A DNA stretch of 61,655 nt from Myxococcales bacterium (GTDB lineage Bacteria > Myxococcota_A > Polyangia > Polyangiales > Polyangiaceae), in assembly GCA_025351875.1 (NCBI GenBank), contig JANXVA010000411.1, forward strand, positions 1-61,655, written 5' to 3'. Of the stretch, positions 35,152-45,216 are shown in pieces (the stretch's first letter is position 1; every line of letters begins with the position of its first letter). A model generated the notes under the pieces. It ran no database searches and was not told where the DNA came from. It saw only the letters and a list, made by a program, of their open reading frames with translations. Position numbers and translations under genes: made by a program.

Positions 35152-36849
35152 ATGAGTTCCTCCACGCTGCCGAGTCCCTACCCGCTCCCGGGGGAGATCA
35201 TCGGCGACTCGTGGCGCATCGAGAAGATGATGGGCGAGGGCGGAATGGGCGCCGTCGCACGCGCGTGGGATCTCATCCTCCACACGCCCGTCGCCATCAA
35301 GTTCATGAACCCCCAGTTCCTCACCTTCCCCGGTGCCGAGGAGCGGTTCATCAACGAGGGCAAGGCGTCTGCGCTCATCAAGAGCGACCACGTCGTGCCC
35401 GTGATGAAGGCGGGAAAGACCGCGACGGGCACGCCGTACCTCGTGATGGAGTGTCTCGAGGGCCTCGACCTCGCGGACCTCATCGCCCGCGACGGGCCGA
35501 GCGGGCTGCCGGTCGAGCGCGCCGTGCACTTCACGGTGCAGGTCCTCCGCGCGCTCCAGGCAGCCCATGCGATCGGCATCATCCATCGCGACATGAAGCC
35601 GTCGAACTGCTTCGCCGTGAACAAGGACGGCGAGGAGGACTTCGTGAAGATCCTCGACTTCGGGATCAGCAAGATCAAGCAGGCCGGCAGCGCCTCGCTG
35701 ACGCAGACGAACTCGGCGCTCGGAACGCCGCTCTACATGTCGCCGGAGCAGGCCCGCAGCCCTCGCGACGTCGACGCGCGCTCGGACCTCTACTCCGTGG
35801 GCGTCATCCTCTACGAGCTGCTCACCGGCCATACGCCGTTCTTCTCGGAGAGCGGCGAGTTCACCGAGATCCTCTTCAAGCTCTTCACGGCGGAGCCGCC
35901 CCCTGTCCAGTCGACCCGGCCCGACCTCCCCGACGCGCTCGCCGCCGCCGTGCACAAGGCGCTCTCGCGCGAGGTCGACAATCGCTTCTCGAGCGCACTC
36001 GAGATGGCGGAGGCTCTCGCGCCGTTCGCGAGCGAGCGCTCGCGCCACGTGCTGACGCGGATGCGCATGTTCAAGGCGCCCATCAAGGCGTCGATGGCGC
36101 CGCCCGAGGACCTCCCGCGGTCGATGGAGGCGTTCTCGCAGCTGCAGCGCCCGCCCACGGACGCCATGGCGAACCGTCCGACGACGGACGTGATGAAGGG
36201 CCCGCCCGTCACGGAGATGATGCCGCGCGGATACGGCGGCGCTGTGGGCGTCCCCGCGCCGCGGTTCGTCCCGATCGACGCGTCGGCCAGCGCGTCCGAG
36301 GGTCGGCTGGCCGCCGTGCCCCAGGCCGTCGAGAACCGCGCGCGCCCCGAGGACGCCGGAGCACGCACCCAGTTCGACAGCAACCCGGGCCTGTCGCTCG
36401 CGCCGCCGCCGCCTCTCGCGCGCCCCGTCGTCGTCGGCGCACAGACGGACCTCAACACCGCTCGCGACACCTCGGTGATGGCGCTGCGCGACGCAACCGC
36501 CCCGAAGCCGCGATCACCCTTGATTTACGGCCTTCCGTTGGTCGCTCTCCTGGCGATCGGCGGCGTCCTCGGGGTGGTGAGCCTGAAGGGCAAGGGCGCC
36601 ATCAAGGACACCTCCGGCTCGCAGCCTCCTCCTTCGGGCATCGTCGCGGTCCCCACGGAGACGCCGGTGACGAACACCACGCCGCCGCCGTCGGCGACGC
36701 CGAGCGCCGAGACGTCCGCGAAGCTCGCCGTCGTGCCGAGCGCGTCCGCGTCCGTCGTGCGGACCGGGACGCGCCCGCGGCCGACGGTCACGACGGTGAA
36801 GACACCGTCGCTCGCCGAAAGCGCGCTCCACCATGGCATCATCGAGTAG
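35152..36849 (+). CDS. Ser/Thr protein kinase, single-pass membrane type
   Basis: 565 residues. Kinase domain from about 20 to 300: [57 protein letters not shown] disordered Pro/Ala linker is followed by one membrane helix ([22 protein letters not shown], about 460-481) and an extracytoplasmic Thr/Pro-rich tail. The next gene, encoding a PEGA-domain protein, starts 45 bases later, so they are probably co-expressed. In myxobacteria such pairs are common. Divergent from the carboxylase gene. Confidence 0.92.
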   Translation: MSSSTLPSPYPLPGEIIGDSWRIEKMMGEGGMGAVARAWDLILHTPVAIKFMNPQFLTFPGAEERFINEGKASALIKSDHVVPVMKAGKTATGTPYLVMECLEGLDLADLIARDGPSGLPVERAVHFTVQVLRALQAAHAIGIIHRDMKPSNCFAVNKDGEEDFVKILDFGISKIKQAGSASLTQTNSALGTPLYMSPEQARSPRDVDARSDLYSVGVILYELLTGHTPFFSESGEFTEILFKLFTAEPPPVQSTRPDLPDALAAAVHKALSREVDNRFSSALEMAEALAPFASERSRHVLTRMRMFKAPIKASMAPPEDLPRSMEAFSQLQRPPTDAMANRPTTDVMKGPPVTEMMPRGYGGAVGVPAPRFVPIDASASASEGRLAAVPQAVENRARPEDAGARTQFDSNPGLSLAPPPPLARPVVVGAQTDLNTARDTSVMALRDATAPKPRSPLIYGLPLVALLAIGGVLGVVSLKGKGAIKDTSGSQPPPSGIVAVPTETPVTNTTPPPSATPSAETSAKLAVVPSASASVVRTGTRPRPTVTTVKTPSLAESALHHGIIE

Positions 36850-36894
36850 CCCACGTTTACCGTCGCGTAGCAGAGAGACTCGAGAGACCCCAAA

Positions 36895-38106
36895 GTGACC
36901 ACGACCTTCGCATCCTCCAAGAAATGCCTGGCCATTGTCGTCGCGACCACGCTGGTCGCGCCGACGTTCTTCGCGACCTTCGAGAGCTCCGCGATCGCGC
37001 AGCCCGCGAAGAAGAAGCCACTTCGCGACCAGCTTCCGCCCGACGCGCAGAAGCAGTGGGACAGCGCGCTCGCCCTCTACAAGGCTGGCCAGTGGGACGG
37101 GGCGCGAACGAGCTTCTACGCCGCGTGGGAGGCGTCGAAGAACCCGCGCGTCCTCTTCAACGTCGCCATCTGCGAGAAGAACCTCGGACGCTACGCGCGC
37201 GCCATCGAGAACTTCAAGAAGGAGCTCGCCGACGGCAAGGGACAGCTCGCGCCCGACGAGGAAGCCGACGTCAAGGCGCAGATCACCGGGCTCGAGCAGT
37301 TCGTCGCGCAGCTGACGATCGACGTCAACGAGCCGGGCGCGGACATCTACGTCGACGAGTCCAAGGTCGGCACGTCCCCGCTGCCCGGGCCCATCGCGGT
37401 GCAGCTCGGCGAGCGACATGTCCGCGCCATCAAGGCCGGTTTCAGCGAAGGGCGCGAGACGATCGAGCTGAAGGGTGGCTCGTCCGGTCGCGTGACGGTC
37501 AAGCTCGCCCCCGCCGTGAAGACCACGCTGGTGAACGTCGCCGTGGTCGGCCCCTCCAACGCGGTCGTGAAGGTCGACGGCAAGGAGGTCGGTCAGGCTC
37601 CCTACAAGGGGCAGGTCGGCGTTTCGGCCGAGCCGCACCAGTTCTCCGCGGAGGCTCCTGGCTACGTCACCGCAACGCAGAGCGCGCTCGTCCGTGAGGG
37701 CGAGCCCCTGAACCTGACGCTGCAACTCGCGCAGGACCAGCAGAAGGGCAAGCTCGTCGTGCTCGCGAAGCCCGAGGGCTCGACGATCGAGATCGACGGA
37801 AAGACCGTCGGCGCCTCGCGCTGGGAGGGCCCGGTCGACGTCGGCTCGCACCAGATCGTCGTGCGCAAGCAGGGCCACTACACGTGGAGCTACGACGTCG
37901 ACGTGCCGAGGGGCGGAGAACGCTCCGTCTCGGCGTCGCTCAACGAGGATCGCAACGCGAGCTTCGTGCCCTGGCTCATCGGGACGATCGTCGTGGTGGG
38001 CGCCAGCACGGCCGCCATCTACTTCATCACCCGGCCGAAGGACGAGGAGCCCGTGAAGGGCTCGCTGCCGCCCTTCACCGTCGGTACTCCGTCCGTTCGC
38101 TTCTGA
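36895..38106 (+). CDS. PEGA-domain envelope protein
   Basis: 403 residues from a GTG start. Signal peptide (CLAIVVATTLVAPTFFATFESSAIAQ), a TPR-like region (WDSALALYKAGQWDGARTSFYAAWE), then three or four PEGA-type repeats (LTIDVNEPGADIYVDESKVGTSPLPG, VAVVGPSNAVVKVDGKEVGQAPYKG, LVVLAKPEGSTIEIDGKTVGASRWEG). A C-terminal membrane helix (LIGTIVVVGASTAAIYFI) is close to the end. PEGA modules are beta-rich surface domains, and the protein is probably envelope-bound. It follows the kinase gene directly. Confidence 0.82.
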   Translation: MTTTFASSKKCLAIVVATTLVAPTFFATFESSAIAQPAKKKPLRDQLPPDAQKQWDSALALYKAGQWDGARTSFYAAWEASKNPRVLFNVAICEKNLGRYARAIENFKKELADGKGQLAPDEEADVKAQITGLEQFVAQLTIDVNEPGADIYVDESKVGTSPLPGPIAVQLGERHVRAIKAGFSEGRETIELKGGSSGRVTVKLAPAVKTTLVNVAVVGPSNAVVKVDGKEVGQAPYKGQVGVSAEPHQFSAEAPGYVTATQSALVREGEPLNLTLQLAQDQQKGKLVVLAKPEGSTIEIDGKTVGASRWEGPVDVGSHQIVVRKQGHYTWSYDVDVPRGGERSVSASLNEDRNASFVPWLIGTIVVVGASTAAIYFITRPKDEEPVKGSLPPFTVGTPSVRF

Positions 38107-38146
38107 TACTTGTATCTTACACACTTCGTCGTTTGGAGGCCTTTTC

Positions 38147-40264
38147 ATGCCTGATCGCCGCTCGTCCACTCGTAGCGTCCTGACACTCGGGGCCGCCGCC
38201 GCCACCGCGCTGGTGTGGTCCGGTTGCGACGCCAAGAAGCAGACCGAGTACATCGCGGGCGTGTCGACGCAGGTGCAGGTCCCTCGCGACCTGAAGTCGA
38301 TCCGCATCGACGTGAGCGTCGGCGGCGTCGTTCAGTTCTGCCGCGGCTACAAGGCGTACGACGGCAAGGTGCTCCTCCCGAAGAGCCTCGGCGAGCTCCC
38401 GTCGCAGGGTAGCCCGGGACCCGATCCGATCACGGTGACGGTGACCGGCTTGACCGAGGATTTCTCGGAGTCGAACGGCAACCCCGTCTTCGACAACTGC
38501 ACCAGCGTGGCGGCGGCTGTCGGCGCGGATCGCCAGAAGAACACTCGCATCCTCCGGCGTAGCCGGCAGCCCTACGTGGCCGACAACGTCCTCTTCCTGC
38601 CCATGCCGCTGAAGTACTCCTGCTTCGACGTCCCGGACTGCAAGGACGAGGCGCTCACGTGCAAGGGCGGCCGCTGCGTCAGCGCGACGACCGACGAGAA
38701 GAAGCTCCCGAAGTACACCGATGAGCTGATCAACGGTACCGGCGCGACGTGCTTCAACGCGGCCCAGTGCTTCGCGGCGGCAGCGCCGGCGGTCGTCGTC
38801 AACGCCGACGACTGCACGTACGCGCTGCCGAACTCGCCGCCGAGCTCACCTGCGCAGATCGAGGGCGCTCCGCCGAACCCGTTTCCGAAGAGCGGTGACG
38901 GCGTGAACGTCGAGCTCACGTACGACGGAGGTCTCAGCCGCGAGATCCTCGACAAGGAAGACCTCGAGGGCTTCACGATCCCCGATCCGAGCGGCAAGCC
39001 GCAGCAGTTCCGCCTTCCGCCCGGCCTCTGCGACCTGGTGAAGGGCGAGAGCTCGGACACCAGCCCAGGCGCGCCCATCCCCGCGGGCCAGCCGACCAAG
39101 CATCGCATCACCGCGATTCGCGTCAGCGGGACCTGCCAGGCGAAGTCGCCGCTCAAGCCGCTTTGCGCGGACGATCAGCTCGTCTCGATGGGCCTCGATC
39201 CGAGCGGCGTCTCCTCGAACGGGTCGGTGCCGAACGGATGCGTGGCTTCCGAGCTCAGGCCGCCGCGAGCGGTGCTCGAGGTCCTCGCGGACGACTCGCA
39301 GAACAGTCAGCTCTTCTACAAGGCTGCTCTTCAGGCCACGGTAGGCCTCTCGCTCGCAGACCCTGCCTTCCAGAAGACGGAGCTCGGCCTCAGCTTCTTC
39401 CCGGGCCCGGGCACAGGCACGTGCGCGACGCCGAACAGCTTCCCGGAGGCGGTTCCGCCGAAGCTCGCGCGACTCGCGAAGGGCGACGTCGTTGCGCAGT
39501 TCAAGCTTCGATCGCCCAACGAGAGCACGATGCCTGCCACCCCCGCCGCCGTGCCGCTGCAGAGCCAGGATGCGCCCGTGATCCTCGACGGTGCCCTCCG
39601 CGATGCCTACACACGACTCGGAGGCGACACCTTCAAGGACTACTACCGCCGAGCCGTGTTCGTGATCGGCAACCGCGGCTTCGAGGAGGCCTCCTGCGGC
39701 GGCGACAATCCGCATGTGCGCGCGAACGCCGCGGCCTCGCAGGCAAACAAGATCCAGACGTACGTTCTCATGCTCGCGCGCGACACCCCGCTCGGAGACA
39801 ATGCCGTGATCCCGCCGGGCGCGAACGAGCTGGCCTCGAACGGCGGCACCGTGCACGTCTACGACGCACGCGAGAGCAAGAGCGCCGCCCAGGACGCGTT
39901 CCAGACGGTCGTGAACGATCTCGCGACGTGCGTCTACGACGTGAGCCCGCCGCAGAGCCGTCCGGATGCGGACAGCACGCTGAGCTACACGGATCCGATC
40001 AACCCCGCGGCAAAGACGCTCAAGCTCGCCTTCAACGGCGCGTGCACCACCGAGCAGGTCGACGGCGAGGGCTTCGGCCTCGACGCGACCAACCCGAACC
40101 GCGTGTTCCTCTGCAAGGCCTCGTGCGAGGCCTACCGGAACGTCCTCCGAACAGCCTCGCTCTACGCCGCGCAGAACGGTCAGTCACCGATCGCCGTCCC
40201 GGTCTTCAGTCACCTCAAGGGATGCCCGGTCAGCGCCGGCGGCGGCGCCGGCAGCCCCAAGTGA
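38147..40264 (+). CDS. Large Cys-rich hypothetical lipoprotein
   Basis: 705 residues. Ribosome site TTGGAGG before the ATG; lipobox VWSGC, Cys27. The mature part begins with a beta-sandwich-like segment (DLKSIRIDVSVGGVVQFCRGY, PDPITVTVTGLTEDF) and contains CFDVPDCKDEALTCKGGRCV, a cysteine cluster like the short repeat linkers in myxobacterial surface lipoproteins. No enzyme motif seen. It is the third gene after the kinase and the PEGA protein, and its stop is 2 bases from the convergent PEGA barrel gene. Confidence 0.78.
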   Translation: MPDRRSSTRSVLTLGAAAATALVWSGCDAKKQTEYIAGVSTQVQVPRDLKSIRIDVSVGGVVQFCRGYKAYDGKVLLPKSLGELPSQGSPGPDPITVTVTGLTEDFSESNGNPVFDNCTSVAAAVGADRQKNTRILRRSRQPYVADNVLFLPMPLKYSCFDVPDCKDEALTCKGGRCVSATTDEKKLPKYTDELINGTGATCFNAAQCFAAAAPAVVVNADDCTYALPNSPPSSPAQIEGAPPNPFPKSGDGVNVELTYDGGLSREILDKEDLEGFTIPDPSGKPQQFRLPPGLCDLVKGESSDTSPGAPIPAGQPTKHRITAIRVSGTCQAKSPLKPLCADDQLVSMGLDPSGVSSNGSVPNGCVASELRPPRAVLEVLADDSQNSQLFYKAALQATVGLSLADPAFQKTELGLSFFPGPGTGTCATPNSFPEAVPPKLARLAKGDVVAQFKLRSPNESTMPATPAAVPLQSQDAPVILDGALRDAYTRLGGDTFKDYYRRAVFVIGNRGFEEASCGGDNPHVRANAAASQANKIQTYVLMLARDTPLGDNAVIPPGANELASNGGTVHVYDARESKSAAQDAFQTVVNDLATCVYDVSPPQSRPDADSTLSYTDPINPAAKTLKLAFNGACTTEQVDGEGFGLDATNPNRVFLCKASCEAYRNVLRTASLYAAQNGQSPIAVPVFSHLKGCPVSAGGGAGSPK

Positions 40265-40265
40265 A

Positions 40266-42035
40266 TCAGGGCCCGAACATCATTCCGATGAACGGGCCCA
40301 TGAAGACCTGCGTGCCCGTCGCGAGCTCGTAGGAGGGCGTATTGACGGCGCTCGCCGGGGCCGCGGGCCCGTTGGAGAAGCCGTGGAGCTTCTCCATCGG
40401 CGTCTTCGGGATCTGGTCGAACGAGCGCGGGCTCTCGACGAGCAACGAGAAGCCGAGCGCGAGCGCCGTGTGCGGACCGATCCGGTACTGAAGGCTCGGC
40501 TCGAGCGAGAGGATGGGAGAGAGATAACTCTGCGCGTCCGGCACGAGCTTGTCGGTCGCGCCGTCGGAGTCGCGCGTCGCATCGCGCGTGAGGACCAGCG
40601 AGCGATACGAGAGACCGACGCCGCCGGCGACGCTGAAGCGGAGTTTGTCGCTCTGGAACGTGAGGCGAATCCGCGCGATTCCGAAGCCGCCTATGCGCCG
40701 GACCGTGAAGTCCTCGGTGCGCGCGGGGTCGTCGCCGAAGCCGGGATCGGTCGAGGAAGCGACCCACTTTTGCGACGGCTTGGTCTGGTCGTATTGGGCG
40801 CCGAGGAAGAGCTCCACGCCGACGGGGTCCCAGTGGTAGCCGAGGAAGCCGGTGACGCCGCCGCCGAGCCCGCCGCTCTCTCCGCTGCAGCTCGCGAGCT
40901 CAGGGGGGTGGCGCGCGTCCTCGCAGTTCTTCTGCATCGAGCTGTTCATCCCGCCGGGCAGGAACGTCATGAGCAGCCCGAAGCCGCCGTAGATGCCCTC
41001 GAGAGGCCTATTTTCCTGCTGGACGGGCCCGGTGTCGATCTTCGAGGAGAGCTTGAGCGTGATGGTCCGCGCGAGCGTCTCCTTCTCCTTGACGTCGATC
41101 GTCTCCTCGAACGGGTCGTAGCCCTCGCGTGTGATGCGGAGGCTGTGAGCGCCGGACGGAACGTCCGAGGTGAACGTCCCTTCCCCGACGAGCTTGTCGT
41201 CGAGGTAGATGAGTCCCTTGCCGTCGCTCGTACCGACCTTGAGCGTCGCGTAGCTCGCAGAAGCGACGAGCTCGACGTCGCGGGTCTTGCCGCGTTCGAC
41301 GGTGACCTTCTCGGGCACCGCGGTCATCGGACCGCTTCGACCGCTCACCTCGTGCGGGCCGGCGTCGACGTCGCCGGCCCACGGGGCCTCGCCCATGTCG
41401 ATGCCGTCGACGAAGACGCGAATCGGTTTGCCCGCCTTCTCGCGGACCGAGAGGCGTCCCTTGGTCGTCTGCGCTTCGAGCAACACCCGCACGGTGGCGG
41501 TCGTACCCGCGGCGACGTTCGGCGCCTGATCGAACGGGATGAACCCGTCCTTGGTGACACGGATTCGATGCGGACCGACCGCAAGGCGCAGCGGTGTTGC
41601 GAGCGGCGTCGTTCCCGACGGCTTGTCGTCGACGGCGATCTGCGCGCCGCTCTCGGCGACGTCGAGCGCGAGGAGACCGGTCTTGGCCTCGAGCTCCTTG
41701 AGGCGGGCCTCCGCGCCTCGCTTCTTCCCGGCGTTGGTCGCTCCGTACGTCTTCAGCCAGGACTCGTAGGCCACGTAGGCCTCGGCGTCGTGCTTCTGCT
41801 GGTACTGCGCGTTCGCGAGGCCGTCGAGCGCATCGCTGCTCGGCGTCGCTGCGTTGGCCGACTGGTACTCGGACTGAGCTTTCGCCCAGTCCTTGGCGCG
41901 CGCGGCCTTCTCGCCGTTCGCGAGGCTGGTCTTCGCGTCGGGCGCTTGCGCGAAGGCAAGCGAGGGCAGAAGCGTCGACTGCATCGCGAGCATCGCCGCA
42001 GCGAGGACGACTCGCCTGCGAGTGTTGGATCCCAT
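40266..42035 (-). CDS. PEGA-repeat protein with C-terminal beta-barrel
   Basis: 589 residues. Signal peptide (VVLAAAMLAMQSTLLPSLAFAQ), a TPR-like segment (GEKAARAKDWAKAQSEYQSANA), then four PEGA-type repeats (LLALDVAESGAQIAVDDKPSGTTPL, IRVFVDGIDMGEAPWAGDV, LKVGTSDGKGLIYLDDKLVGEG, LRITREGYDPFEETI). After about residue 340 come amphipathic strands (GGFGIARIRLTFQSDKLRFSVAGGVGLSYR, YRIGPHTALALGFSLLVE), suggesting an outer-membrane barrel that displays the repeats on the periplasmic side. A paralogue of the 36895 protein in its repeat part. The kamA gene lies 56 bases upstream. Confidence 0.78.
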   Translation of the reverse strand: MGSNTRRRVVLAAAMLAMQSTLLPSLAFAQAPDAKTSLANGEKAARAKDWAKAQSEYQSANAATPSSDALDGLANAQYQQKHDAEAYVAYESWLKTYGATNAGKKRGAEARLKELEAKTGLLALDVAESGAQIAVDDKPSGTTPLATPLRLAVGPHRIRVTKDGFIPFDQAPNVAAGTTATVRVLLEAQTTKGRLSVREKAGKPIRVFVDGIDMGEAPWAGDVDAGPHEVSGRSGPMTAVPEKVTVERGKTRDVELVASASYATLKVGTSDGKGLIYLDDKLVGEGTFTSDVPSGAHSLRITREGYDPFEETIDVKEKETLARTITLKLSSKIDTGPVQQENRPLEGIYGGFGLLMTFLPGGMNSSMQKNCEDARHPPELASCSGESGGLGGGVTGFLGYHWDPVGVELFLGAQYDQTKPSQKWVASSTDPGFGDDPARTEDFTVRRIGGFGIARIRLTFQSDKLRFSVAGGVGLSYRSLVLTRDATRDSDGATDKLVPDAQSYLSPILSLEPSLQYRIGPHTALALGFSLLVESPRSFDQIPKTPMEKLHGFSNGPAAPASAVNTPSYELATGTQVFMGPFIGMMFGP

Positions 42036-42091
42036 CGCGACCAGACTATAGGAAAGGCCTGAACGCTGTCAGCGGGAGCGAGCGGGCAAGC

Positions 42092-43267
42092 CTACGAAAT
42101 GGGCGGATCGACGTAGGTGACGTCCTCGCCTCGGAACGTGCGAAGCGTGGTCGTGCCCTCGCCGCGCCCGACGACGTAGTCTGGAAGCAGAGGGACCTTC
42201 CCCTTGCCTCCCGGGGTATCGCAAATGAGCTTCGGCAGCGCGATTCCGGTGAGGCGGCCCTGGAGCCGCTCGAGGATCGCGACCCCCTTCGCGAGCGGGG
42301 TGCGTAGGTGGCCCGTCCCCAGGACAGGATCGGCCTGGAGCAGGTAGTACGGACGCACCCGGGCGCGGACGAGCCCACGAAAGAGCGCCTCGAGGACGTC
42401 CGGGTCGTCGTTGATGCCGGCGAGGAGGACCGTCTGGTTCATCACCGGGAAACCGCCGTCCGCGAGGCGCGTGCACGCTGCGATCGACTCGGGGGTGAGC
42501 TCCTTCGGGTGATTGAAGTGCGTCATCACCCAGACGGGGTGGTGCTTGCGGAGCGCGCGAACGAGCTCCGTGGTGATTCGCATCGGGAGGGTCACCGGGA
42601 CGCGCGTGGCCAGGCGGATCGTCTCGACCGACGGGATGGCGCGGATTCGCCCGAGGAGCCGATCGAGGCGCTCGGTCGCCATGGCGAGCGGGTCTCCGCC
42701 GCTGACGATGATGTCGCGGATCTCAGGGTGCGCGGCGATCCACGCGAACGCGGGCTCGAGGCGCTCGATCGAGACCGGCCCGCCGCCGTCACCGACGATG
42801 CGCGAGCGCGTGCAGAACCGGCAGTACACAGCGCAGCGATCGGTCGCGAGGAGCAGGACGCGGTCCGGATAGCGACGCACGAGGTGCGGGGCGACCTCGT
42901 GGTCGACCTCTCCGAGCGGGTCGACGAGGTCGCCCGGAACCTCCTTCGCCTCGTCGATGCGCGGGACGCACTGCTGCCGAACGGGGCACGTTGCGTCGTG
43001 GCGATCGCAGAGCGAGAGGTAGTAGGGGGTGATCGCGATCGGCAGCCCCTCGCGCTCGGCACGACGCGCCCCTTCGAGCTCCTCGGGTGTCAGCTCGAGC
43101 GCGCGCGCGAGCTGCTCGACGGAGCGCACGCTCCCGCGCAGCTGCTCCTGCCACGTGCGCGACCGAGAGACAGGCGCTCGTGGGGGCCGAGCCGCTTTCG
43201 GCTGTGTCACGAGGCGGCGCTCACGCAGCTCACGGACGAGAGAGGACGGCGAGACGAGCGCAGCCAT
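42092..43267 (-). CDS. Lysine 2,3-aminomutase family radical SAM enzyme
   Basis: 391 residues. PLP- and SAM-dependent aminomutase that interconverts alpha- and beta-lysine, or a close homologue. The cluster motif TDRCAVYCRFCTRSR (CX3CX2C), VSGGDPLAM, HFNHPKELTPE, GFPVMNQTVLLAGIND and the PLP-lysine region LPKLICDTPGGKGKVPL are all present. C-terminal motifs match KamA better than the shorter EpmB. It may supply beta-lysine for a natural product or osmolyte; no acetyltransferase (ablB) lies beside it. The start ATG at 43267 is 7 bases after the PpiC-type gene. Confidence 0.85.
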   Translation of the reverse strand: MAALVSPSSLVRELRERRLVTQPKAARPPRAPVSRSRTWQEQLRGSVRSVEQLARALELTPEELEGARRAEREGLPIAITPYYLSLCDRHDATCPVRQQCVPRIDEAKEVPGDLVDPLGEVDHEVAPHLVRRYPDRVLLLATDRCAVYCRFCTRSRIVGDGGGPVSIERLEPAFAWIAAHPEIRDIIVSGGDPLAMATERLDRLLGRIRAIPSVETIRLATRVPVTLPMRITTELVRALRKHHPVWVMTHFNHPKELTPESIAACTRLADGGFPVMNQTVLLAGINDDPDVLEALFRGLVRARVRPYYLLQADPVLGTGHLRTPLAKGVAILERLQGRLTGIALPKLICDTPGGKGKVPLLPDYVVGRGEGTTTLRTFRGEDVTYVDPPIS

Positions 43268-43274
43268 TCGCGCT

Positions 43275-44333
43275 TCAGTGGCCGGCGTCGGCGTCGGCGG
43301 GCCGAGGCGACGCGGGGCCGCCGCCATCGCCCATGTCGACCTTCACGGTCGCAAGCGCTTGCTCGTCGATCTCGACCTTCACCGACTTGCGCAGCTCGGT
43401 GATGAGCTCGTCCTCCTTCGCGCGGAGCTTGTCTTGCGCGAGCTTCACGCGGATCGACCGCTCGGCCTCCGCGTACGTGCGCTCGTGCGGGGGGAGCTTC
43501 TGGGTCAGGCGGACGACGAAGAACTTCCCCTTGGAGCCGACGACGCGGTCGGCGACGTGACCGACCTCGGCGACTTCGAAGGCGACGACACGGACCTCCT
43601 CGGGGACGCGCGAGTTCTCACCGCGCGAATCGCCCGGGGGCGAAACGATGCCGATGTCACCGGCGAGGTCGACGGGCACGTTGGCGCGCGCCTGCGGGTC
43701 GAGCGACTTCGAGCGGACGAGCTCGCCCCACTGCGCCGTATCCTCGATCTTCTTCGCCGCCGCGAGGACCTCGCGAGCCGTGGCCTCGTCGCGAACGAGG
43801 ATCACGGAGACGCGGCGGCGCTCGGGATCCTTGTATTCTGCACGGTGTGCCTCGAACCAGGCGCGCACCTCGGGCTCGGGGACATCCGCGGGCGTCGGGG
43901 CGTTCTTGCGCGCCTCGGCGAGCATCGAGTCACGGAGGATCGCGCGCATCTCCTGCTGGGCGAGGGGGTCCTTGTCGTAGCCCTTCGCGGTTGCCTCGTT
44001 CGCCAGCAGCTGCACGGTGATCATCTCGTCGAGCAGCTCTTTGCGTCGCTCGACGGACTGGTACCGGAGGCGGTCGAACTGGTCCATGTGCTCGAGCGCC
44101 GCGGCGTAGTCGCCGAGGGTGATCGTGTCGTTGCCGACCTTGGCGAGCGTCTGCTTCGATTGTTCGGGGGAGAGAGAGCTCGGCTGCGCGTGGCCGGAGT
44201 CGGCGACGTCCGAGGTCCCGCCGCTCTCGCACGACTTGCAGCCGCTCGCCCCGAGCCCGAGCAGCGCGGCGAAGCCGGTCATGACGACGGCCGCAGTCTT
44301 GAAAAGATTGATTCGCCCTGCGTTCACGGCCAC
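43275..44333 (-). CDS. PpiC/SurA-type peptidyl-prolyl isomerase lipoprotein
   Basis: 352 residues from GTG 44333 (a second GTG at 44327 is also possible). The lipoprotein signal ends in LGASGC (Cys32). N-terminal SurA-like helical region ([38 protein letters not shown]), a parvulin-like domain ([63 protein letters not shown]), and a charged C-terminal helix. Likely a periplasmic folding factor for outer-membrane or secreted proteins. Followed by kamA and divergent from pyrH. Confidence 0.85.
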   Translation of the reverse strand: MAVNAGRINLFKTAAVVMTGFAALLGLGASGCKSCESGGTSDVADSGHAQPSSLSPEQSKQTLAKVGNDTITLGDYAAALEHMDQFDRLRYQSVERRKELLDEMITVQLLANEATAKGYDKDPLAQQEMRAILRDSMLAEARKNAPTPADVPEPEVRAWFEAHRAEYKDPERRRVSVILVRDEATAREVLAAAKKIEDTAQWGELVRSKSLDPQARANVPVDLAGDIGIVSPPGDSRGENSRVPEEVRVVAFEVAEVGHVADRVVGSKGKFFVVRLTQKLPPHERTYAEAERSIRVKLAQDKLRAKEDELITELRKSVKVEIDEQALATVKVDMGDGGGPASPRPADADAGH

Positions 44334-44397
44334 GGAACCTATCACCGCATGCCCTCCCTTGCACGCCCCCCGCCCCGCGACTAAGGACGCGTCCATT

Positions 44398-45189
44398 ATG
44401 CGAGACGCGCGCCCCGGCGGCTCGGGACCACTCTCTGGTCCCCGACTCGACACGATCGCCCCGCCCCCGCGGGACCCCAAGCTCCGCTATCGGCGGATCA
44501 TCCTCAAGCTCAGCGGCGAAGCCCTGTGCGGTGCGCAGGGCTTCGGCATCGAGCCGGCCGTGATGAAGACCACCGCCGAGGAGCTCGCCGACGTCTACGC
44601 CGCAGGCGTGCAGGTCGGCATCGTCGTCGGCGGTGGCAACATCTTCCGCGGGCTCAAGGGCGCCAGCGCCGGCATGGATCGCGCGCAGAGCGACTACATG
44701 GGCATGCTCGCGACCGTCATGAACTCGCTCGCGCTCCAGGACGCGCTCGAGAAGTGCGAGGTGCCGACGCGCGTGCAGACGGCCCTCGAGATTCGCTCCA
44801 TCGCCGAGCCGTACATCCGGCGCCGCGCGATCCGTCACTTCGAGAAGGGGCGCTTCGTCATCTTCGCGGCGGGCACGGGCAATCCGTACTTCTCCACCGA
44901 CACGGCGGCCGCGCTCCGCGCGATGGAAGTCCACGCCGACGCCCTCTTCAAGGCGACGAAGGTGCAGGGGATCTACGACAAGGACCCCGTCAAGTTCGCC
45001 GACGCGACCATGTACAAGAACATGACGTTCGACCGCTTCATCAACGACCGCATCGGCGTGATGGATTCGACCGCGGCCACGCTCTGCCGCGACAACAACA
45101 TGCCGATCCGCGTCTTCAAGCTCACGGAGCCCGGCAACATCAAGCGCGTCGTGCTCGGAGAGCAGATCGGCACGATCGTCGAGGGCTGA
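44398..45189 (+). CDS. pyrH: UMP kinase
   Basis: 263 residues. Converts UMP and ATP to UDP. An extra ~30-residue N-terminus rich in Pro/Gly precedes the core [15 protein letters not shown]. Family motifs follow: [86 protein letters not shown] at 44398 with AAGGA ten bases upstream. Stands alone here, whereas in many bacteria it sits with tsf and frr. Ends at a hairpin shared with the convergent kinase gene. Confidence 0.96.
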   Translation: MRDARPGGSGPLSGPRLDTIAPPPRDPKLRYRRIILKLSGEALCGAQGFGIEPAVMKTTAEELADVYAAGVQVGIVVGGGNIFRGLKGASAGMDRAQSDYMGMLATVMNSLALQDALEKCEVPTRVQTALEIRSIAEPYIRRRAIRHFEKGRFVIFAAGTGNPYFSTDTAAALRAMEVHADALFKATKVQGIYDKDPVKFADATMYKNMTFDRFINDRIGVMDSTAATLCRDNNMPIRVFKLTEPGNIKRVVLGEQIGTIVEG

Positions 45190-45193
45190 GCGG

Positions 45194-45216
45194 GAGCCCG
45201 CCGCGAGAGCGGGCTC
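45194..45216. terminator. Hairpin between pyrH and convergent kinase gene
   Basis: GAGCCCGC and GCGGGCTC form a perfect 8-bp stem with a 7-base loop, just after the pyrH stop and touching the kinase stop codon. No T run. Confidence 0.45.

Noticed and set aside
35211-37697. 828-residue open frame on the plus strand
   Set aside because: Out-of-frame shadow of the kinase and PEGA genes, which have clear domains and start sites. The translation is Arg/Ala-rich without any fold.
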